From: Roseivivax halodurans JCM 10272
GTDB taxonomy: Bacteria; Pseudomonadota; Alphaproteobacteria; Rhodobacterales; Rhodobacteraceae
Direction: 5' to 3'
NCBI RefSeq assembly: GCF_000521785.1
Contig: NZ_JALZ01000012.1
Coordinates: forward strand, 1-64,000
Length of the DNA stretch: 64,000 bases
The notes under the pieces were generated by a model, which worked only from the letters and a program-made list of their open reading frames with translations, made no database searches and was not told the origin of the DNA. How positions within the stretch are numbered: the first letter of the stretch is position 1; every line of letters starts with the position of its first letter. Positions 27,273 through 34,621 of this stretch are shown piece by piece. Made by a program: the position numbers and the translations under genes.

Positions 27273-28454
27273 TCAGGTCTCGCCGTAGGATGCCTTCTCG
27301 CGGATGATGCCCGGCGTCAGCACAACCGAGGTGGCGAGCGCGAGAGCCGCCGTCCCGACGAACATCGGCCCCGGTCCGAATGCCGAAGATGCCGCCCCCG
27401 CAAGCACAGGCCCCGCGATATTGCCCGCCCCGGTGATCAAGAGCGCCGCCGTGAAGCTGAGCGAGGGAAGGTCGGGAAAGAGCCGCTCGGACCAGAGCGA
27501 CAGGACCGCGCTGATCATCATGACGAAGATGCCCTGAAGGCCCGCGGAGACGACCACGCCTGGCCACGACGTGGGCGTCCAGGCGATGATTGCGATGGAG
27601 AGCGCCGCGCCGAGATTGAGCGCCCGGAGGAGCCATGACAGGCCTATGGCGGATTTGATGCGGGCGGTCAGGAGACCGAGAAGCCCGAGCGCGCCGTATG
27701 CCGCAAAGACGACGGCACCGCTGGCCTGCGACGGCAGCCCGACGAGACCGCCCTGTTCGGTCACGCGGTCGGCGGCGAAGGTGACGTAGATGCCGTTGGT
27801 GACCCCGAAGGACAACGCGACCAGATAGAGCGGGATCGCGGAGCGGGTGACGAGCTCGCCCCATTTGCGCGGCGGTGCCTCGCCTGCCGGCTCCACCGTG
27901 TCGGTCAGAGCAAGGAGATTGGCGAGTCCCGCTCCGGCCGCGGAGGCGGCGAAGATCGCCCAGATGATCCGCCAATCATAGCCGAAGAAGACCAGTGACA
28001 GCGCCAGAACACCCGCCAGAAGCACGCCGACAGCCGTTCCCGAACTGATCGCCGACAATGCTCCGGGGCGATCCTGCTCGTAGAGGACCCTCTGAGCGGC
28101 GTTGTTGAACGGCGTCCATGAAAACCCGGCGCTGGCGCTGGCCAGGCAGATGCCGGCCGCGAGCACGACAACGTTGGGCGCAGCGGCAACCGCAGCCAGT
28201 CCCGAGCAGGCCGCGATCATGCCGCACACGATGGGCACGCGCGGTCCCGTGCGGGCAATCAGCTTGTAGGAACAGCCGAGGGCCAGAAAGAACGCGGCAA
28301 AGCCGAGGCTCGAGATCAGTCCCGCCGCGCCTGTGGAGATCGAGAACGTCTCACGGAACTGCGGCAGGAAAAGGCCGAAACCGATGCGTGCCGGGCCGAA
28401 GGCGACGGCGGTGGCGGCCGATCCGGCCGAAGCTAGTCTCGTGATGGTCTGCAA
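27273..28454 (-). CDS. MFS transporter
   Basis: 393 residues, 12 predicted transmembrane helices, YbfB/YjiJ-like (N-terminal AFGPARIGFGLFLPQF). No ATG lies near the first helix. The best start is a TTG at 28452-28454 preceded by AGCAGGAGG with 7-base spacing. A longer in-frame reading to 28667 would run into the terminator region and adds a non-membrane tail. Substrate unknown; no co-transcribed neighbour. Confidence 0.8.
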   Translation of the reverse strand: MQTITRLASAGSAATAVAFGPARIGFGLFLPQFRETFSISTGAAGLISSLGFAAFFLALGCSYKLIARTGPRVPIVCGMIAACSGLAAVAAAPNVVVLAAGICLASASAGFSWTPFNNAAQRVLYEQDRPGALSAISSGTAVGVLLAGVLALSLVFFGYDWRIIWAIFAASAAGAGLANLLALTDTVEPAGEAPPRKWGELVTRSAIPLYLVALSFGVTNGIYVTFAADRVTEQGGLVGLPSQASGAVVFAAYGALGLLGLLTARIKSAIGLSWLLRALNLGAALSIAIIAWTPTSWPGVVVSAGLQGIFVMMISAVLSLWSERLFPDLPSLSFTAALLITGAGNIAGPVLAGAASSAFGPGPMFVGTAALALATSVVLTPGIIREKASYGET

Positions 28455-28606
28455 ATCCGGCCTCCTGCTGCTCGGGGCGAAGGCGGCTCGGCAGGGCTCG
28501 GATCCGGCGATTGATAAATACGGGTCGAGATCGCAGGGCCTTGAAACCGCCGGAACGCTCCAGGCTCCGGAAGTCCACCTCCCGCGGATAAGCCGGTGGC
28601 GAACGC

Positions 28607-28632
28607 AAAAGAGCCGGCACTCGGCCGGCTCT
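28607..28632 (-). terminator. Intrinsic terminator after DUF1127 gene
   Basis: On the minus strand a 9-bp perfect GC-rich stem (AGAGCCGGC / GCCGGCTCT, 28610-28618 with 28624-28632) with a 5-base loop is followed by TTTT. It lies 47 bp beyond the stop of the gene at 28679. Confidence 0.75.
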
Positions 28633-28678
28633 GTCGCATAAAGTTGGATCGGCTCTGCGCGAGGCACGGAACCTCTTT

Positions 28679-29008
28679 TCAGGCCGCAACGCTCTGCGGC
28701 ACCCCGGCCCCGTCCGCGACAGCGGCGGCCGGCGTCTTGGCTTTTGGCGTGTCGAGGAGGGCCATGACCTCGCGACCGATCGCTCTCTCCTCTTCGGCGC
28801 GCATCATCATGTCGGACACGGCCTCGAAGAGGTCGTCGCGCCGGATGCCGATCATCTCGAGACGGCGATCGGAGAGGCGGTCGAGCGCCGCCATGATCGC
28901 GGCGAGATCGCGGCGGAAGCGCCAGCTCTCGTAGCGCTCCCGCAGGCCGGACGAAGCGGCTGGATCGCTGGACATGTCTTCGGCGCGGCGCGAGCGGAAG
29001 GTGAACAT
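28679..29008 (-). CDS. Small DUF1127-like protein
   Basis: 109 residues. The central region (about 27-70) reads as a DUF1127 domain: YESWRFRRDLAAIMAALDRL followed by DRRLEMIGIRRDDL. DUF1127 proteins are small arginine-rich regulators, often stress-induced and sometimes RNA-binding. The ATG at 29008 follows AGGAGGATTAGAGAA. It lies 34 bp after the DUF2333 gene and ends before a strong terminator, so the two form a short operon, divergent from an ECF sigma factor gene. Confidence 0.72.
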   Translation of the reverse strand: MFTFRSRRAEDMSSDPAASSGLRERYESWRFRRDLAAIMAALDRLSDRRLEMIGIRRDDLFEAVSDMMMRAEEERAIGREVMALLDTPKAKTPAAAVADGAGVPQSVAA

Positions 29009-29042
29009 TTCTCTAATCCTCCTGTTGGGTTGAACGTTCGTT

Positions 29043-30035
29043 TCAGACGGCCATGACACTGACCGCCTCCTCGAGCTGCAGGATCGCCCGTTTCATGTAG
29101 AAACCCTGCAACGCCAGATGATTGGCGAAGATCGACCGGTCGCGATCCCCGTTGAGAACGATGGCCGGAGCAAGCTGTGAGCCCTGCCGCAGGCTTTCGA
29201 GCGCCTGCGTCCAGACGGTCGCAAGGTTCCTCTCGCGGATTACCGGCTCGAAATCCTCGCCGAGCGCGGCGAGCATCACGAAATAGCTGTAGAGCATGCC
29301 CTTGTTCTGGTAGAACACATCGTCCGCGGTGCGGCTGAAGATCCACCAGCCGGTCCGCTGCGCGCGCTCGAGTTGCGCGGTCTGAGAGCCGAGATCGGCC
29401 GAGATCCGCGACAGGGTTCCCGCGAGCGTATCGGCCCTTCGTTCGAACACGGCATTGCCGGCGGCGAGGCGCATGTTGTAGCGCTCGAGCGCCGCCTGTC
29501 CCTGCAGATACTGGCTTTCCGAGGGAACGGTGGGCAGGATCGAGCGCGAGGGCTCCCAGACCCAGATGTCGGGCGGGAATTGCAGGAAGCCGCTGGCCCG
29601 TTCGAGGTCGGGATCGGCGCTGGACGAGCCGCGGGTCCGGGCGATCTGGTCGAGCAACTCGAAACTGAAGCGCCCGACCGCCTTCACCACGCCGGCCTGA
29701 AAGTTCGGCATGTTGTCGAGCACCGCCGAGGGCGCGATCAGCGGATCATTGGGCGTCCAGCCATGCACTCCCACTTCCCGGTCGATCAGCGCGGCGGCGG
29801 TCGCGACAGCCGCGCTTCCCCCCTCGGGGACAAGCGTCGCGCGGAAGGCCGGATCGGCATCGATGTCGTGCGTCAGAGGAGCGAGCACGCCGTAATTGAG
29901 CACCGCGCCGAGAACGAGCGCCACAGCGGTCATTTTCGCGCTTCGGCGACCGAGTCTTATCCTGCGGCGCGACGTGGCCGCTCCGGCGGGAACAAGCGTC
30001 CCCCTCAGTACCGATCCCGATTGTGCCGATGTCAT
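29043..30035 (-). CDS. DUF2333 family protein
   Basis: 330 residues. An N-terminal basic stretch and one transmembrane helix (about 34-54) are followed by a large periplasmic part. The DUF2333 blocks LDNMPNFQAGVVKAVGRFSF and WVWEPSRSI/PTVPSESQY are clear. The function of the family is not known to me. The ATG 30033-30035 was preferred to an upstream in-frame start. It is the first gene of a pair with DUF1127 and is divergent from the ECF sigma gene across 164 bp, a pattern often seen for sigma-factor targets. Confidence 0.78.
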   Translation of the reverse strand: MTSAQSGSVLRGTLVPAGAATSRRRIRLGRRSAKMTAVALVLGAVLNYGVLAPLTHDIDADPAFRATLVPEGGSAAVATAAALIDREVGVHGWTPNDPLIAPSAVLDNMPNFQAGVVKAVGRFSFELLDQIARTRGSSSADPDLERASGFLQFPPDIWVWEPSRSILPTVPSESQYLQGQAALERYNMRLAAGNAVFERRADTLAGTLSRISADLGSQTAQLERAQRTGWWIFSRTADDVFYQNKGMLYSYFVMLAALGEDFEPVIRERNLATVWTQALESLRQGSQLAPAIVLNGDRDRSIFANHLALQGFYMKRAILQLEEAVSVMAV

Positions 30036-30199
30036 GGTCACTGGCTGAGGCCTCCCCGACGGTTCGTGACAAAGACGCATGGAGACCGGCTTTCATCCGC
30101 TTGAAATGCGAGGAAGGCGATGACGAAAAATTTTGCCGCAGGACAGGGATGATCCATCCGCCGGGCGCGTATTCATCTTCAGACAGCAGGGGGTAAGAG

Positions 30200-30709
30200 A
30201 TGGACGCACGCGCGGAACTCGAGCGACGACTGACCGACTACGTGACCAGCCTCAGGCGCTACGCTCTGGTGCTGACCCGCAACCGGGATCAGGCCGAGGA
30301 TCTGGTCCAGGAAACGCTGGCCAAGGCGATTGCCGCCTCTGACAGCTGGCAGCCAGGATCAGACCTCAGGGTCTGGCTCTTCCGCATCCTGCACAACACC
30401 CATGTCAGCGAACGGCGCCGCGCCAAGACGCGCGACGATGCGCGGCTGATGCTGCCCGATCCGGTGGAAGAGAGCGATCCGACCAAACGGATCGAGCTTC
30501 AGCAGGTGCTCGACGCCCTGGAACAGCTACCCGAAGCGCAGCGCCTGCCCATCGTTCTCGTGGCGCTGAAAGAGATGAGCTACGCCGAGGCGGCAAGCAC
30601 GCTCGATGTGCCGCTGGGCACCTTCTACAGCCGGCTCGGCCGGGGCCGCGAAGCCCTCCGCCAGATTGTCGGAAAAGCCAAATCGGCCAAGTTCAAGCTG
30701 GTCGTGTGA
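30200..30709 (+). CDS. ECF-type RNA polymerase sigma factor
   Basis: 169 residues. Sigma region 2 (about 15-75; RNRDQAEDLVQETLAKA and WLFRILHNT) and region 4 (about 102-158; LDALEQLPEAQRLPI and the helix-turn-helix SYAEAASTLDVPLGTFYSRL) are present, without regions 1 and 3, as in ECF factors. The ATG 30200 follows GGGGTAAGAG. The anti-sigma gene starts 11 bp after its stop. Not the ChrR-paired RpoE type, because the partner lacks a zinc or cupin domain. Confidence 0.9.
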   Translation: MDARAELERRLTDYVTSLRRYALVLTRNRDQAEDLVQETLAKAIAASDSWQPGSDLRVWLFRILHNTHVSERRRAKTRDDARLMLPDPVEESDPTKRIELQQVLDALEQLPEAQRLPIVLVALKEMSYAEAASTLDVPLGTFYSRLGRGREALRQIVGKAKSAKFKLVV

Positions 30710-30720
30710 GGAGAGGTCAA

Positions 30721-31527
30721 ATGACACTCGCGGAACAGATCGACATCAACGCCTATCTCGACGGAGAGCTCGGACCCGACGAAGCCGCCGAGATCGAGGC
30801 GCGTCTCGAGGGAGACCCCGAGGCGCAGGAGCGGCTTGAGGCCTATGCGCGCCACAAGGACCAGATCGGAGACGCCTTGGCCGGAATAGCGGCCACCGGG
30901 CCTGTTCCGCTCAAGACCGCACGGCTCGAGAAGCGCCTGGCAGCACGGCTGCACCGGCGACAAGCGCCCCGCAGCTTTTCGGCCGGGCCGTGGCTGCACG
31001 GCGCAACACGGATTGCCGCTGCGGTGACGCTGGTTACGCTTGGCTGGTGGGGCCACGCCGCCTGGACACCGCCATCGATGTCGGTGTCCAAGGCATCGGG
31101 CGTGCCGGAATACGTCTCCGAAGCGGTCGGCGCGCATACCGTTTTTGCGGAGGATATCGTCAGGCCGGCCGAGTTTACCGCTACCGATATGGACAGCGCA
31201 GCCGAATGGTTCTCGGCCAAGATCGGGGTGCCGGTCAACGCGCCCGACCTCGGAGGGTACGGCATGTCTGTCGTGGGCGCGCGCCTTCTGGGCACCAAGG
31301 AAGGACCGCTGGCGCAATTCATCTATGAGGATGCAGGCGGCGTGCGCTATTCTCTGACGCTCGCAAAGCACCCTGACAACCGCCCCGTAGCGCCGCTCCA
31401 GGTCGTGGACTATCCCGACCGTGCAGTAGGGTACTGGAGCACGCCGAATATCGACTTCGCGTTGATCGGCAAGACGGATGGCGGATCGATGCAGACCCTT
31501 GCAGCCGATCTGGCAAATCAGATCTGA
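30721..31527 (+). CDS. Membrane-bound anti-sigma factor
   Basis: 268 residues. A cytoplasmic N-terminal sigma-binding helix region (1-60; DINAYLDGELGPDEAAEIEA) without the HxxxCxxC zinc motif, one transmembrane helix (about 101-118), and a periplasmic sensory part. ATG 30721 follows GAGGAGAGG; a GTG five codons earlier overlaps the sigma stop and is less likely. It follows the sigma gene by 11 bp, so they form the standard sigma/anti-sigma pair. It ends before a strong terminator. Confidence 0.85.
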   Translation: MTLAEQIDINAYLDGELGPDEAAEIEARLEGDPEAQERLEAYARHKDQIGDALAGIAATGPVPLKTARLEKRLAARLHRRQAPRSFSAGPWLHGATRIAAAVTLVTLGWWGHAAWTPPSMSVSKASGVPEYVSEAVGAHTVFAEDIVRPAEFTATDMDSAAEWFSAKIGVPVNAPDLGGYGMSVVGARLLGTKEGPLAQFIYEDAGGVRYSLTLAKHPDNRPVAPLQVVDYPDRAVGYWSTPNIDFALIGKTDGGSMQTLAADLANQI

Positions 31528-31552
31528 CGCGAGACCATTCTCGCGTAGCGAA

Positions 31553-31586
31553 GATACCGCCCGGCCACCCGGGCGGTATCTCTTTT
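31553..31586 (+). terminator. Intrinsic terminator after sigma/anti-sigma operon
   Basis: A perfect 12-bp stem GATACCGCCCGG / CCGGGCGGTATC (31553-31564 with 31569-31580), 4-base loop CCAC, then TCTTTT. It lies 25 bp after the anti-sigma stop. Confidence 0.9.
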
Positions 31587-31594
31587 CCGTGATA

Positions 31595-31621
31595 GGAACG
31601 AAAATCGAGGATGAGACCGTT
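31595..31621 (+). promoter_or_regulatory. EcfG-like (general stress response) promoter
   Basis: GGAACG at 31595-31600, 17 bases, then CGTT at 31618-31621. This matches the alphaproteobacterial EcfG consensus GGAAC-N17/18-CGTT closely. It lies just after a terminator and 82 bp upstream of the small membrane gene at 31704. Prediction by pattern only. Confidence 0.55.
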
Positions 31622-31703
31622 CGCCTCCGCGTTTTCCAATCAGTGTCATGCGACGGGCACGATCCCGATCGCGTTCATGACCAGAGAGAGGAGGAGAACC
31701 GAC

Positions 31704-32063
31704 ATGTCGACCCTTGTTCCGACCGGTAAGCGCGCAGTGACCGTCGCGCTGGTCTTCGGCGTTCTTGCCGCAATTCTTCCGTTCATGGTGTCTCTATCGC
31801 CTGAAAAAGCCGTGGCCGCGCACCTCATCGGACTTACGATCGCAGCCATCGCAGCAAAAGCCATCCAATGGCCCGGCCGCGGCGACGGGCTTCTTCTGGC
31901 GAGCGTCGGCGCCCTTGCCATCGTGATCCCGGTCTTTGCCTGGCAAATGCCTGCAGGTGGGGCCTGGGGCCTGCTTCTGCTCGGCGCCATGACTGCCGCG
32001 ATTGGCCTGCGTCTTGCGTTCCGCAACGGTGAAACGCAAAGCCCGGCCGATACGGCGCACTGA
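31704..32063 (+). CDS. Small multi-pass membrane protein, unknown function
   Basis: 119 residues from the ATG 31704, which follows GAGGAGGAGAACC. Four short hydrophobic segments are visible (about 14-32, 38-55, 63-80, 86-103). No recognised domain or charged membrane residue. An in-frame extension to 31611 lacks a ribosome site. It is a single-gene transcript bounded by the EcfG-like promoter and a strong terminator, so a stress-related membrane role is inferred. Confidence 0.7.
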   Translation: MSTLVPTGKRAVTVALVFGVLAAILPFMVSLSPEKAVAAHLIGLTIAAIAAKAIQWPGRGDGLLLASVGALAIVIPVFAWQMPAGGAWGLLLLGAMTAAIGLRLAFRNGETQSPADTAH

Positions 32064-32125
32064 TCGATCTGCCTGGCGGAGTTCGCTCGCCCCCCCCCGC
32101 TGTCCCATTGAGCTCCGCCAACCTT

Positions 32126-32155
32126 GGGGCCGGTCCTAGACCGGCCCCTTTTTAT
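32126..32155 (+). terminator. Intrinsic terminator
   Basis: A perfect 10-bp stem GGGGCCGGTC / GACCGGCCCC (32126-32135 with 32139-32148), loop CTA, followed by TTTTTATT. It closes the small-membrane-protein unit and separates it from the antiporter operon. Confidence 0.92.
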
Positions 32156-32238
32156 TGTGGATGTCGGATGAAGTAGCCTCGTCCCGCGTATGTCTATCAA
32201 ACGCCGCGCACCGGCCATCGTTGGCTCGGAGCGGCATC

Positions 32239-32300
32239 GGTTTCCGAAACGGAAACCCCGGGGACCGGGCCCCTCTGGCAACCGCGTGGCAGCGGGTTGC
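32239..32300 (+). promoter_or_regulatory. Structured leader upstream of Mrp-type operon
   Basis: Within the 206 bp between the terminator and mrpE, two hairpins can be drawn. GGTTTCCG-AAA-CGGAAACC (32239-32257) is a perfect 8-bp stem, and GCAACC / GGTTGC (32278-32283 with 32295-32300) is a second stem; a GGGG/CCCC pairing lies between them. It could be an RNA leader or protein-binding sites. I do not match it to a known riboswitch. Confidence 0.35.
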
Positions 32301-32354
32301 GATGTCGGTCCCCTGATCAGCGCCAGTCGATCGACGCTGCCACGAGGAGGCCCC

Positions 32355-32915
32355 ATGAACGTCCGCCACGAATTCCAGCCGTGCGCGCCCCCGCCCCGAT
32401 CCGAGCCCGCGCCTGCGCGGCAGATCCCGGGCCGCCTGCGTGGCGCCTTTCTGACGGGTGCCGCCCTGGCAGCCCTCTGGGCGGGGCTGAATGCCGGCGA
32501 TCCCGCCAGCTGGGTCGTCGGCGCACCGACCGTGATCCTCGGCGCGGCGGTCACATTGCTGCTGCCGCCCGCCGTCCCGAACCCGATCTCGGTCGTCGGG
32601 GCCCTGCGCCTGGCGGTCTTCGTGGCGGCCGGGATCATGCGCGGCGCATTCGATGTCGCCCGGCGGAGCCTCGAGCCGTCCTCGCTGAGGCCCGGGATCC
32701 TGATCTGGCACACGGCTCTCCCCGAGGGCGGCGCGCGGCGGCTCTTTGCCCTGACGATCACGCTTCTTCCTGGAACGCTGACCGCGCGGCTCGACGGCGG
32801 CACCCTCGTCATCCACGCGCTCGAGCGGAGTGCCGTAACGCGGGCCGATATCGGGGCGCTCGAGGCGCGGATCGCCGACCTCTCTGGCCTTTCCGTCCAG
32901 AAGGGGCGCTCTTGA
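32355..32915 (+). CDS. mrpE: Na+/H+ antiporter subunit E (MrpE/MnhE)
   Basis: 186 residues. Hydrophobic N-terminal half with MnhE landmarks (IMRGAFDVARRSL, LFALTITLLPGTLTARL) and a soluble C-terminal part. A 25-residue N-terminal extension precedes the first helix. ATG 32355 follows CGAGGAGG; an in-frame ATG at 32190 is upstream of the leader and has no site. First gene of an eight-gene operon in which every gene overlaps the next. The complex exports Na+ or K+ in exchange for protons. Confidence 0.88.
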   Translation: MNVRHEFQPCAPPPRSEPAPARQIPGRLRGAFLTGAALAALWAGLNAGDPASWVVGAPTVILGAAVTLLLPPAVPNPISVVGALRLAVFVAAGIMRGAFDVARRSLEPSSLRPGILIWHTALPEGGARRLFALTITLLPGTLTARLDGGTLVIHALERSAVTRADIGALEARIADLSGLSVQKGRS

Positions 32916-33163
32916 TGCTCGACTTTCTGGCCTTTGTCGCCCTCCTCGCCACGCTGGCCGCGCTTCCGAGGCTCGTCGTCGGTCCGAGCGCCGCCGACAG
33001 GATCATCGCCGCGCAACTCGCCGGAACCGGAACGGTCGCGACACTGATCCTGCTTGGCGCCGCCACGGGCACCTCTGCTCTTCACGACGTCGCGCTTGTC
33101 TTCGCCGCGCTCGCCGCGGTCTCGGGCCTTGCCTTCGTCGCCCTCCGGAGCCCGCGGCGATGA
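32915..33163 (+). CDS. mrpF: Na+/H+ antiporter subunit F (MrpF/MnhF)
   Basis: 82 residues, three transmembrane helices, with the MrpF motif GPSAADRIIAAQL (about 23-35). The ATG shares bases with the mrpE stop (TGATG) and the end overlaps mrpG by ATGA. Usual family length is 85-95. Confidence 0.88.
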   Translation: MLDFLAFVALLATLAALPRLVVGPSAADRIIAAQLAGTGTVATLILLGAATGTSALHDVALVFAALAAVSGLAFVALRSPRR

Positions 33164-33453
33164 CAACGCTCCCGTCCGTCCTCGGCACAGGACTGATCGC
33201 CGCCGGCGTCGGCTTTCTCGCCGTGGCCGCAATCGGCTTCTGGCGCCTGCCCGATCTTCTGTCGCGCCTGCACGTCCTGACCAAGGCGGACACGGCCGGT
33301 CTGTCGCTGGTAGCGCTCGGAGCGGCCTGCCTGACAGGCACGCCCGCAAGTATCCTGCCGCTCGGCCTCTGCGTCCTGCTCACGGCGATCAGCGGCGCCA
33401 CCGTCGGTCACCTCGTCGCCCGGTCGGTGACGCCGCGCGGGGGACGATCATGA
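33160..33453 (+). CDS. mrpG: Na+/H+ antiporter subunit G (MrpG/MnhG)
   Basis: 97 residues, three transmembrane helices, with the MrpG landmark FWRLPDLLSRLHVLTKADT (about 27-45). Overlaps mrpF and the following gene by ATGA. Confidence 0.88.
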   Translation: MTTLPSVLGTGLIAAGVGFLAVAAIGFWRLPDLLSRLHVLTKADTAGLSLVALGAACLTGTPASILPLGLCVLLTAISGATVGHLVARSVTPRGGRS

Positions 33454-34343
33454 TCGCCTTCGACCTCGCCCTGGCGGCGGGCATCCTGCTCTGCGCGGTC
33501 TCGGCCCTGACACGCCGCGACCGAACCGCCTCCGTCGCCGCATTCATGGTGCTCGGACTGCTAGTGGCGCTCTCCTGGGTGCGGCTCGCGGCACCCGACG
33601 TCGCGCTGGCCGAGGCCGCCATCGGTGCGGGTCTGACCGGGGCGCTCTTCCTGCGCGCTGCGCGGAGGCTCGGCCCCCTGCGCCCCGCCGCCGGACGGAC
33701 ACTCGCCGTGCCGGCGGCGCTGGTCGCGTCCGGCCTCGGGGGCGGACTTGCGTGGGTCTTCGCGTCGGCGTCGCCCCCCGCCATCTACGCGCCTCTTGTT
33801 GCGGCGAGCCTGCCGGAAAGCGGCGTGAGCAACCCGGTCACCGCGGTCCTTCTGAACTTCCGAGCCTGGGACACACTCCTCGAAATCGCGGTGCTGGTCG
33901 TGGCACTCCTCGTTGCGAACCTGCTCGGCAGCCGGCGGCTCGTTCCGGTGAGCCTCGGCGAGATGACCCTGCCCTTCGCGCGCATCGTCGCGCCGATTTC
34001 GATCCTCCTCGCCGGACACCTTCTGTGGCAGGGCTCGTCCGCCCCCGGCGGCGCCTTCCAGGCCGGCGCGGTCTTGGCCGGCGGGTTGCTCGCGCTGGTC
34101 CTCGCGGGCCTCGCACCGACCGGCACGCTCGTCGTCCGTGGCGCGCTGATTGCAGGGCTGTCGGGCCTCGCGGTGTTTCTGATCGCAGCGCTCGGCAGCG
34201 AGGCGCTGACCGGCAGCCTTCTCGGCTATCCCAATCGCGCGGAAAAGGTCTGGATCGTCGCCATCGAGGCGGCCCTGACCCTGTCCATCGCCGCCACGCT
34301 CTGCCTGCTTTTCACGGGGTTCGAAAAAAGGAAGACCTCATGA
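33450..34343 (+). CDS. mrpB: MrpA C-terminal (MbhD-MbhE) / MrpB fusion subunit
   Basis: 297 residues in three parts. An MbhD/DUF4040 domain (1-75) has the motif APDVALAEAAIGAG. An MbhE-like part (about 85-160) has VTAVLLNFRAWDTLLEI. A MnhB part (about 170-290) has ARIVAPISILL and SSAPGGAFQAGAV. In Bacillus-type Mrp the first two parts are the tail of MrpA; here they are joined to MrpB, while the long ND5-like front of MrpA is absent from the operon. A longer frame begins upstream inside mrpG, but the ATG 33450 gives the ATGA overlap and the family start. Confidence 0.86.
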   Translation: MIAFDLALAAGILLCAVSALTRRDRTASVAAFMVLGLLVALSWVRLAAPDVALAEAAIGAGLTGALFLRAARRLGPLRPAAGRTLAVPAALVASGLGGGLAWVFASASPPAIYAPLVAASLPESGVSNPVTAVLLNFRAWDTLLEIAVLVVALLVANLLGSRRLVPVSLGEMTLPFARIVAPISILLAGHLLWQGSSAPGGAFQAGAVLAGGLLALVLAGLAPTGTLVVRGALIAGLSGLAVFLIAALGSEALTGSLLGYPNRAEKVWIVAIEAALTLSIAATLCLLFTGFEKRKTS

Positions 34344-34621
34344 CATCGGATCTCGTCTACCACGTCGCGGGCGCCGGGTTGCTCGCCATAGCGCTCTGGC
34401 GGCTCGCGACCTGCCGCGACACGCTGCGGCGGATCACGGCGCTCAACGTGCTGGCGATCGGCATCGCCATGGTTCTGCTCGCCTCGGGCCATGATCCCGC
34501 CACCGGTGTGACGAACCCGGTCCCGCAGGCCTTCGTCCTAACTGGCATCGTCGTGCTCGTGGCGGTGACCGCGGCGCTGCTAGCCCTGGCCGAGCGGCTC
34601 GAGGGGTCATCCGATGAATGA
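34340..34621 (+). CDS. mrpC: Na+/H+ antiporter subunit C (MrpC/MnhC, NuoK-like)
   Basis: 93 residues, three transmembrane helices, NuoK-like, with DPVPQAFVLTGIVV-type block (here TNPVPQAFVLTGIVVLVAV, about 58-76) that is highly conserved in MrpC. Overlaps the gene before by ATGA and the gene after by 8 bp. Slightly short for the family (usually 110-120). Confidence 0.88.
   Translation: MTSDLVYHVAGAGLLAIALWRLATCRDTLRRITALNVLAIGIAMVLLASGHDPATGVTNPVPQAFVLTGIVVLVAVTAALLALAERLEGSSDE

Noticed and set aside
30120-30175. RpoE/ChrR-type promoter (TGATCC) before the ECF sigma gene
   Set aside because: TGATCC is present near 30147, but the spacing to any TA-rich -10 is too short and the anti-sigma is not ChrR-like.
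32190-32354. Longer mrpE starting at 32190
   Set aside because: No ribosome site, and it crosses the hairpin leader; the ATG at 32355 has CGAGGAGG and gives a normal MrpE.
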